Below, one piece after another: positions 1-5,091 of a DNA stretch of 6,840 bases (the first letter of the stretch is position 1; each line of letters opens with the position of its first letter). The DNA is taken from NCBI GenBank assembly GCA_044432645.1, contig JAWXUM010000098.1, positions 1-6,840 on the forward strand, given 5' to 3'. The position numbers and the translations under genes are program-made. The notes under the pieces were generated by a model. The model saw only the letters and a program-made list of their open reading frames with translations. It was not told where the DNA came from and did not search any database. Source of the stretch: SIG603 sp044432645 (GTDB lineage Bacteria > Bacillota > Clostridia > Oscillospirales > Acutalibacteraceae).

Positions 1-2
1 TT

Positions 3-33
3 TTAAATTAACAGACACTGTCTGTTAGTTTAA
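3..33. repeat. 31-bp near-perfect palindrome at the recombinase cassette end
   Basis: The perfect core TAACAGACACTGTCTGTTA (9-27) has 9-bp arms around a single central C at 18. After one mismatched pair (8/28) the symmetry continues for five more pairs, giving arms that reach 3 and 33. It covers the stop codon of Rec3 (25-27), so the right arm lies in the gene end. Possible roles are an integrase attachment-site arm, an operator or a terminator stem. As a terminator it is poor: read on the minus strand there is no clear U-tract after the stem, only a short AU-rich run before the window ends. The symmetry is directly visible; the role is inference. Confidence 0.6.
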
Positions 34-1653
34 TTTAGTTTCATACTCCATACCACAGTTAAATATTATTTGAAGTTTTCCGTCATCATAAACTTTTATT
101 TGTCTTATCACTTGCCTTATAATGTCATCGTCGTAATCTTCGTAGTCGTGGGTGTCGTTTTCTAAGAAAGTTTTGACTTCTTCTACTTCTTTGTGGATTT
201 TTTCTTCTACCGTGCCAGATTCTTTGTACTGGTCGAGCATTGTTTGAAGTTCTCTTATTTCATCTGACATTGCTTTTAATACATCGTGTTTTTCGGCGAT
301 TGTATGGGTAGCTGTAGATTCTGCAATTAACGTCATTGTCTGTGACTTTAGATTTGCTATTTGTTCTTCGACTTTACTGACATTGATTGTTCCATCGACT
401 TGACTCCATAAGCTGTTTTCAATTTCCATCACTAGTATTGGGATTAGTCTTTTCCTATCTTTCGCAGTAGCTTTTATAGCTTTCATTATGGCTTTTTGAA
501 GTTTTATTTCATCAAGTGTAGGTGAGTTTTTGCAGTATTTTTTACCATTATCAAGTCTGTTAAGGCATCTCCATACTGCACGTCTGGTTTTGTTGTGTGT
601 ACCTCTTGCATAGTGAGTCCACAATGCTCGTCTGTATGGTGAGCCACATTCTGCACATCTTAGAATATCATTTAGTGCATACATACTGCTATATTTTCCT
701 TGTTCTGTTTTAGTTTTGAAGGAAGTTTTTCTTTTACTTGTACGTTTACTACGTTCGAGTTGTGCTTTTTCATAAGTAGCTCTATCTATAATTGCTGGGT
801 GATTATTTTTTATAAAAATCTTTGGAAGTTCGCCATTATTTTCTTTAACCTTTTTGCTGATTGGGTCTACTACATAAGTTTTTTGTAGTATGACATCACC
901 ACACATTCGCTCATTTTTTAAGATAGATTGTATGATATGTATTTTCCATTCACCATTTTTGGAGATTGACTTGATATCTCTCTCGTTCAAGTTATCTATA
1001 ATACCTTTTTCACTTTTTCCTTCAAGATACCAAGCATATATTTTTCTGATTGTTTCTGCGTGTTCTTCATTAATCACTGGTTGTCCATTGTCACCTTCTT
1101 TAAATCCATAGATTTTTGAGTAGTTCCAGTAAACTTTGCCTTCTTTCATAGCCATTCTTTTTCCCATTTTCACGTTAAGGCTTAGTGAATTAAGTTCTTC
1201 TTGGGCAAGGCTTGCTAGGATTGTTAGTAGTACTTCGCTGTTTTCGTCTAAGGTATTGATATTTTCCTTTTCGAACAGCACTCCAATTCCCATAAGTTTA
1301 AGCTTTCGGCAGTATTTAATGCTGTCAATTGTGTTTCTTGCAAATCTGCTTATGGATTTTGTTAAGATAAGGTCAATTTTTCCGTTGTTACATTTCCTAA
1401 TCATCTTCATAAACTCAGGTCTTTTAGTGGCTGACGCACCACTGATTCCCTCGTCTGCGAATGTACCAGCTAATGTCCATTTTGGGTTTCTCATTATCAT
1501 ATCTGTGTAGTAGATTTTTTGAGAATGGAAACTTGTTAGCTGTTCTTCGAAGTTTGTTGATACTCGACTGTATGAACAAACTCGAAGTTGTTTATGTATA
1601 AACTTATCTGATGCTTTACCTTTTGTAGCAGGTATTATGATTACTTCTCCCAT
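25..1653 (-). CDS. Large serine recombinase/integrase (Rec3, catalytically complete)
   Basis: This 542-residue protein is a full large serine recombinase, an enzyme that cuts and rejoins DNA at attachment sites through a covalent 5'-phosphoserine link. The resolvase-type catalytic domain spans about residues 24-165, with the nucleophile in YSRVST (Ser32) and the conserved SRFARN arginines (Arg103, Arg106). The recombinase DNA-binding domain follows (about 178-300), then a zinc ribbon with Cys333, Cys336, Cys363 and Cys374, and a charged coiled-coil stretch (about 423-500). The length is usual for the family. Its start overlaps the end of Rec2 by 13 bases; AAAGGA at 1662-1667 lies 8 bases upstream, supporting ATG 1653 and translational coupling. 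It is clearly related to Rec1 (shared DEGISG, NGKID, NNG-LPK blocks), suggesting an old duplication. It is the last gene of the cassette, and its stop lies inside a palindrome. The family is certain; target site and partner are not visible. Confidence 0.96.
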   Translation of the reverse strand: MGEVIIIPATKGKASDKFIHKQLRVCSYSRVSTNFEEQLTSFHSQKIYYTDMIMRNPKWTLAGTFADEGISGASATKRPEFMKMIRKCNNGKIDLILTKSISRFARNTIDSIKYCRKLKLMGIGVLFEKENINTLDENSEVLLTILASLAQEELNSLSLNVKMGKRMAMKEGKVYWNYSKIYGFKEGDNGQPVINEEHAETIRKIYAWYLEGKSEKGIIDNLNERDIKSISKNGEWKIHIIQSILKNERMCGDVILQKTYVVDPISKKVKENNGELPKIFIKNNHPAIIDRATYEKAQLERSKRTSKRKTSFKTKTEQGKYSSMYALNDILRCAECGSPYRRALWTHYARGTHNKTRRAVWRCLNRLDNGKKYCKNSPTLDEIKLQKAIMKAIKATAKDRKRLIPILVMEIENSLWSQVDGTINVSKVEEQIANLKSQTMTLIAESTATHTIAEKHDVLKAMSDEIRELQTMLDQYKESGTVEEKIHKEVEEVKTFLENDTHDYEDYDDDIIRQVIRQIKVYDDGKLQIIFNCGMEYETKLN

Positions 1654-2447
1654 GGGTTTAGTCCTTTCTTTAAGTTGATTTTTATAACTTTATCACCACT
1701 GATTATTATTGATTCACATACTTCTTTTAGTGATATGGTATCTATGGTATCACTTTCTTTAAGCCTTTCGATAATTTCAATTTCTCTATAATTTACATCG
1801 TTTAGGTTGTTGTATTTTTCGGTTACTATGGCTCTTAGACATATTTTTATGGCTTCTTGGTCGATATTTTCTTCACTCATTAGTAGTTCTAGTTTATTTG
1901 TTAGCTTAATCAGTTCCATTGATAGTGTATTGCTTTTGCTTGGTTTTTCATATTCAAGTGTTTTTTGAAGTGATTGCACTTGAGTTAGTATTCTTTTATC
2001 GGATAAATTTATTGAGATATGATTTATATCGTTTGGACAGTACCAACGCTCGACACCTTCTTTATTTGGTTTCCTACTTAAAGGCATACCACATTTGCAT
2101 AGCAGTAATGACCTTATTTGTTTCATATCTTTATTCATTGTGTGGGTGTATGATTTTGACGAGCAAGTGACTCTTTCAGCAACTTCTTTTTCTATTATTT
2201 TAGGATAATTTTCTAATCCTAAATATTTTTTATTCTGAAGTATTCTTGCAACCATATTTTTGTTCCATATAGCTTTATTTTCTGTGTATTTGATTTTTTC
2301 TTCTGTTAGAAATTTTGCGATTTTTAAATACGAGTTTTTATTCGCATACATTTTATATATGGTTTTTATAACTGCACTTTCGGTTTCGTTTATAGTGATT
2401 TGCCCACCACTTATGCAGTAGCCATAAGCTAAGTATCTATTTGCCAT
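1641..2447 (-). CDS. Recombinase-family protein lacking the catalytic domain (Rec2)
   Basis: This 268-residue protein contains only the DNA-binding half of a large serine recombinase. Residues 1-100 align with the recombinase domain of Rec1: its AYGY...E..VIKTIYKMY and ILQNKKYLG match PYGY...E..VVRTIFKKY and ILKNEKYKG. A variant zinc ribbon follows, with Cys117-Lys-Cys119 (CxC instead of CxxC), Cys137 and possibly His143, then a helical tail. The resolvase domain with its catalytic serine is absent, so it cannot cut DNA alone. A TAA sits directly before the ATG in frame, so no hidden N-terminal extension exists. AAAGGA (2456-2461) is 8 bases upstream, the Rec1 stop is 3 bases away, and the end overlaps Rec3. 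The intact frame and these signals argue against a decayed pseudogene. A likely role is an accessory DNA-binding subunit or modulator of Rec1/Rec3; this is inference. Confidence 0.9.
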   Translation of the reverse strand: MANRYLAYGYCISGGQITINETESAVIKTIYKMYANKNSYLKIAKFLTEEKIKYTENKAIWNKNMVARILQNKKYLGLENYPKIIEKEVAERVTCSSKSYTHTMNKDMKQIRSLLLCKCGMPLSRKPNKEGVERWYCPNDINHISINLSDKRILTQVQSLQKTLEYEKPSKSNTLSMELIKLTNKLELLMSEENIDQEAIKICLRAIVTEKYNNLNDVNYREIEIIERLKESDTIDTISLKEVCESIIISGDKVIKINLKKGLNPWEK

Positions 2448-2450
2448 TTA

Positions 2451-4001
2451 CTATTTCCTTTCATTTATTGTAATATTATTTATTAATATAAAGTGCAATT
2501 CTTTGTTCTTTCCGATTTTAATTTCTTTTACTATATCTTTAAATAGTATTTCATTGAATTCCGTCAGCTTACTTGGACCACTTTCAAATACATCTATGAG
2601 TTCTTCAGTATTCTTTATATCTGAACTGCTGTCGCTGTTTGATATGAGTCTTGATTTTTCTTGTTTAAGTTCTGTAAGCTCTTTATTAAGTAAGTCGTTT
2701 TGGGGTATAAAAATAGCAGAGTCGAGTATGCCAGACTCTAAAAGTCCGTTCATACTGCAAATCTGCTCTGATTTATCTGCTATTTTTTTGTTGATGTCAT
2801 TAATTTGGGTATTATCTTTATTAGAAAGTTCTTGTAATTTTTCTAAGCCTTGAAGATAGGGGATAAGGATGTATTTATAGTTTAGTTTTAATTTATTGTA
2901 CATCTTTATAAATATATCATAAACATCTTTTTCAGCTATTCTTACTGCACTGCAATCTGATTTGTTTAAGTCGTGCTTTACACAAGCATAATAAACTATG
3001 CTGTTTGATACTTTTCTTCTATATTTACTTCCACATTCACTACATATAAGTTTCTTACTTAAATGATATTCTTTGGCTATATGATTTTTCCCTTGATTGC
3101 GTACTCCTATAAGTAATGTGGCTATCGCAAACTGAAATTCTGTTACGATTTCTTCATGAGTTTCATTTATATAATATTTAGGCAACTGACCATTATTTGT
3201 TTTCTTTTGATACGGAATAGCATCTTCTCGAAATGCCTTTTGACAAAGTGTATCACCTTTATATTTCTCATTTTTCAGTATATTTAAAACATTCTTATAT
3301 GTCCATTTTATTGTGCATTCTTTCTTTGGAGCATTATGTTTGTTTAAATCCGTTGCAATTTGAACTGAACTTTTGCCATTTATATATTTTTTGAAGATAG
3401 TTCTTACTACTTCAGCCTCAGGTTCATATATTTCTAGCTGTTTATCAATCATTCTATATCCATAAGGAACTGAACCTGACACATAAGTACCATTTGCCAT
3501 TCTCATCCGAATGCCTTTTTTAACATTTTGACTTATATTAATTGACTCTTGCTGTGCAAACACTGAGTATAGAGTAACTAGCATTTCGCCTTGAATTTTA
3601 GCAGTGTCGATATTTTCCTTTTCAAAAAATACGCTTACTCCAATTTCTTTGAGTTCTCTAAGTATAGTTAAGTTATCAAGTGTGTTTCTGCCAAATCTAC
3701 TGCTTGATTTTGTAACAATTCTATCAATTTTACCATTTCGACAATCTTCTATCATTCGGTTAAAGTCTTTTCGCTTTTCAAGTGATACACCACTTATTCC
3801 TTCATCTGCATAGACTTCTACGAATTGCCATTCTTTATTTTGGTTTATGTAATTTGTGTAGTTGTTCACTTGGGCAGAAAATGAGTTTAACTGGTCGTCT
3901 GAATTACTACTTACCCTTGCGTAGCCAGCCACTTTTAGTTTTTGTGGCATTTGGCTTACGCTTGGATTTATTATATACAGTTCTCTAGCTGTGCTTTCCA
4001 T
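2451..4001 (-). CDS. Large serine recombinase/integrase (Rec1, catalytically complete)
   Basis: This 516-residue protein is a complete large serine recombinase. The catalytic domain (about residues 22-165) has the nucleophile in YARVSS (Ser31), the DEGISG block (67-72) and SRFGRN arginines (Arg102, Arg105). The recombinase domain covers about 173-300. A zinc ribbon follows with Cys320, Cys323, Cys340 and Cys350, then a coiled-coil region around 385-455. I chose ATG 4001 because GAGGTG (4007-4012) lies 5 bases upstream; in-frame ATGs at 4037 and 4016 have no ribosome binding site and would add only 12 or 5 residues. It is the first gene of the three-recombinase cassette; Rec2 begins 3 bases after its stop. 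It probably works in integration and excision of the element carrying it, together with Rec3, as CcrA and CcrB do in staphylococcal cassettes; the comparison is by analogy only. Confidence 0.95.
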   Translation of the reverse strand: MESTARELYIINPSVSQMPQKLKVAGYARVSSNSDDQLNSFSAQVNNYTNYINQNKEWQFVEVYADEGISGVSLEKRKDFNRMIEDCRNGKIDRIVTKSSSRFGRNTLDNLTILRELKEIGVSVFFEKENIDTAKIQGEMLVTLYSVFAQQESINISQNVKKGIRMRMANGTYVSGSVPYGYRMIDKQLEIYEPEAEVVRTIFKKYINGKSSVQIATDLNKHNAPKKECTIKWTYKNVLNILKNEKYKGDTLCQKAFREDAIPYQKKTNNGQLPKYYINETHEEIVTEFQFAIATLLIGVRNQGKNHIAKEYHLSKKLICSECGSKYRRKVSNSIVYYACVKHDLNKSDCSAVRIAEKDVYDIFIKMYNKLKLNYKYILIPYLQGLEKLQELSNKDNTQINDINKKIADKSEQICSMNGLLESGILDSAIFIPQNDLLNKELTELKQEKSRLISNSDSSSDIKNTEELIDVFESGPSKLTEFNEILFKDIVKEIKIGKNKELHFILINNITINERK

Positions 4002-4006
4002 TTCGT

Positions 4007-4012
4007 CACCTC
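4007..4012 (-). promoter_or_regulatory. Ribosome binding site that fixes the Rec1 start
   Basis: GAGGTG on the minus strand, 5 bases before ATG 4001. The two upstream in-frame ATGs (4037, 4016) have no comparable purine-rich motif, so this site decides the start. Confidence 0.75.
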
Positions 4013-4059
4013 TCATTCTAGTACAATACAATACCATTTAATTGCAAATTTAGCTATAC

Positions 4060-4080
4060 CAAAATCTAACAATGATTTTG
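4060..4080. other. Short stem-loop in the leader of the recombinase cassette
   Basis: CAAAATC (4060-4066) and GATTTTG (4074-4080) form a perfect 7-bp inverted repeat with a 7-base loop. No U-tract follows on the minus strand (GGTATAGC comes next), so it does not look like a terminator. If the TATAAT at 4087-4092 is a -10 element, transcription would start near 4080 and this stem would sit at the very 5' end of the recombinase mRNA, where it could protect the transcript or serve as an operator. The AT-rich composition makes a chance origin possible. Confidence 0.35.
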
Positions 4081-4086
4081 AAGTTA

Positions 4087-4092
4087 ATTATA
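4087..4092 (-). promoter_or_regulatory. Possible -10 element for the recombinase cassette
   Basis: A perfect TATAAT on the minus strand, about 86 bases before the Rec1 start, in the only sizeable gap of the window. The hexamer 17 bases further upstream (ATTAGT at 4110-4115) is a poor -35. A second TATAAT lies at 4103-4108, spanning the end of the small gene, also without a convincing -35. In DNA this AT-rich such hexamers arise by chance, so this is only a candidate; the cassette may also be transcribed by read-through. Confidence 0.3.
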
Positions 4093-4103
4093 TGTTTTTT
4101 ACA

Positions 4104-4259
4104 TTATAAACTAATTGGTTTATGATTATTTTTCAAAGCTATGTTTTTGGCTGTTATATCGGCTGTCGTGCTTGTGGTTTCTGTATAAAGAATTAATCTT
4201 TTAAGCATTTGAATTATAGTTCCATAATCAGAACTTGATATCTCTATTTTCACTGTCAT
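4104..4259 (-). CDS. Small protein of unknown function, 51 residues, upstream of the recombinases
   Basis: ATG 4259 opens a 51-codon frame (begins MTVKIEISSSDYGTIIQMLK, ends NNHKPISL) closed by TAA at 4104-4106. It has one of the best start signals in the window: AGGGGG at 4265-4270, 5 bases before the ATG and overlapping the stop codon of the preceding gene. The sequence suggests a soluble protein: a short beta-like N-terminus, a helix around residues 11-27, a Thr-rich turn (27-36) and a basic tail. There is no signal peptide or membrane segment. I do not recognise a family. Its place, last before the three recombinases, makes a small DNA-binding or recombination directionality factor possible, but no motif shows this. 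Real translation is likely; the function is unknown. Confidence 0.7.
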   Translation of the reverse strand: MTVKIEISSSDYGTIIQMLKRLILYTETTSTTADITAKNIALKNNHKPISL

Positions 4260-4264
4260 AATAT

Positions 4265-4270
4265 CCCCCT
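4265..4270 (-). promoter_or_regulatory. Strong ribosome binding site of the 51-residue gene
   Basis: AGGGGG, 5 bases before ATG 4259. It shares bases with the TAG stop (4269-4271) of the 159-residue gene, so ribosomes ending there are well placed to restart. It is the main evidence that the small frame is a real gene. Confidence 0.75.
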
Positions 4271-4748
4271 AATAACTGAAATGTGAAGTGTCTAAGTCAT
4301 AAGCTTTTTTCACGCTTATAACTGTAAAATTCTTCTTTAGCTTCAAATCACCTTTTGTTCCGATTTGTAAAAAGTCAAAATTACATATTGCATCATTTAA
4401 TTCTTCAGATTTACTTTTGTCATAGTTATGGAATTTGAAGTACCAATTTCTTCTATTATTTTTACACTCAAACTTGATTATTATATAATCTTCTTCTCTG
4501 AATAAAGGATATGTTTGTGTTATTCCATTTTTATCTATATATAATTTGCCTTCTATCATTACGGTTTGTTCCATTAAATCTAGTAAACTTCCGATAGAAT
4601 CACAAACCCAACAAAAACCATCATCACTTTTTTCTAGTGTTAAAGTTTCTTTGAAAATTTCAAGTTCACTTTTCTTTAAAAACCAATATATATAATTATA
4701 ATAAGCGTAGTTTTCAGTTCTTTCATAAGTAATATTTTTATTTTTCAT
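4269..4748 (-). CDS. Hypothetical protein, 159 residues, downstream of mazF
   Basis: I do not recognise the family. The protein looks soluble: no signal peptide and no clear membrane helix. It is rich in aromatic residues (YAYYNYIYWFLKK near the N-terminus) and has a mixed alpha/beta pattern: an acidic, Cys-containing stretch (DGFCWVCDS, about residues 43-51), a probable helix (SLLDLMEQ), then alternating strands (GKLYIDKNG, DYIIIKFEC, NWYFKFHNYD) and a Lys-rich C-terminal part. The ATG lies 4 bases after the mazF TGA stop; the GGTGA that ends mazF doubles as a weak ribosome binding site, so translation is probably coupled to the toxin. The coupling makes an unconventional antitoxin or modulator of MazF conceivable, but nothing resembling MazE is visible and toxin-first order is unusual for this family. 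Confidence 0.8.
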   Translation of the reverse strand: MKNKNITYERTENYAYYNYIYWFLKKSELEIFKETLTLEKSDDGFCWVCDSIGSLLDLMEQTVMIEGKLYIDKNGITQTYPLFREEDYIIIKFECKNNRRNWYFKFHNYDKSKSEELNDAICNFDFLQIGTKGDLKLKKNFTVISVKKAYDLDTSHFSY

Positions 4749-4752
4749 AATT

Positions 4753-5076
4753 TCACCATAAGTTTAAGCTTGTTTTAAAAGCCTTATCCACTTTCTTCAT
4801 TTGTTCATTTTTTAAAGTTGCTATGTATTTTAGCACTCTTTTTTTATCTACTGTTCTTAGTTGTTCTAACTGAATATGCGATGGTACATCTAAAGCCTTA
4901 CCAACATCTACATGAGTTGGCAAGGCTTTGAGCTTGCTTGTTATTGGTGCTACAATTAATGTAGTGCTATGTTCATTTCCTACATCATTCTGAACAATTA
5001 ACACTGGGCGAACACCACCTTGTTCTGAGCCAATTACTGGGTCAAGGTCTACTAAATATATTTCTCCACGTTTCAT
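4753..5076 (-). CDS. mazF: MazF/PemK-family endoribonuclease toxin
   Basis: This 107-residue protein is a close match to the Gram-positive MazF (EndoA/NdoA) type: KRGEIYLVDLDP at the start, then GSEQGGVRPVLIVQND and TTLIVAPITS. Family members are sequence-specific, ribosome-independent mRNA endoribonucleases that slow growth when not bound by antitoxin. Arg23 and Thr46 align with the catalytic Arg25 and Thr48 of Bacillus subtilis MazF, so the active site looks intact. The length is normal for the family. AAGGAAAGG just upstream overlaps the helicase stop (5092-5094), so it is read as part of the helicase operon. The usual small MazE-like antitoxin gene directly upstream is missing; that place is taken by the helicase. 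The antitoxin may lie elsewhere, or be a neighbour of unknown type. Family assignment is firm; its role on this element is inferred. Confidence 0.94.
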   Translation of the reverse strand: MKRGEIYLVDLDPVIGSEQGGVRPVLIVQNDVGNEHSTTLIVAPITSKLKALPTHVDVGKALDVPSHIQLEQLRTVDKKRVLKYIATLKNEQMKKVDKAFKTSLNLW

Positions 5077-5091
5077 AAGTTTTACCTTTCC

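Noticed and set aside
700..1510. Open frames on the plus strand within the recombinase genes (also near 1919-2170, 2503-2853 and 3604-3988)
   Set aside because: They are antisense to well-supported genes and their translations are low-complexity, Phe/Ser/Leu-rich, as expected from reading AT-rich coding DNA backwards.
1641..2447. Rec2 as a pseudogene
   Set aside because: The frame is intact, begins at a domain boundary with its own ribosome binding site, and is coupled to both neighbours; no leftover catalytic-domain sequence exists upstream, where Rec1 ends.
2718..2739. Inverted repeat AGAGTC/GACTCT inside Rec1
   Set aside because: Only 6-bp arms in the coiled-coil coding region with no flanking support; consistent with chance.
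4012..4022. TAGAAT near 4015 as a -10 element for Rec1
   Set aside because: Transcription would begin about at the start codon and lose the ribosome binding site; the matching -35 is also poor.
4002..4037. Rec1 starting at ATG 4037 or 4016
   Set aside because: Neither has a ribosome binding site, while GAGGTG is correctly spaced before ATG 4001 and lies inside the longer frame.
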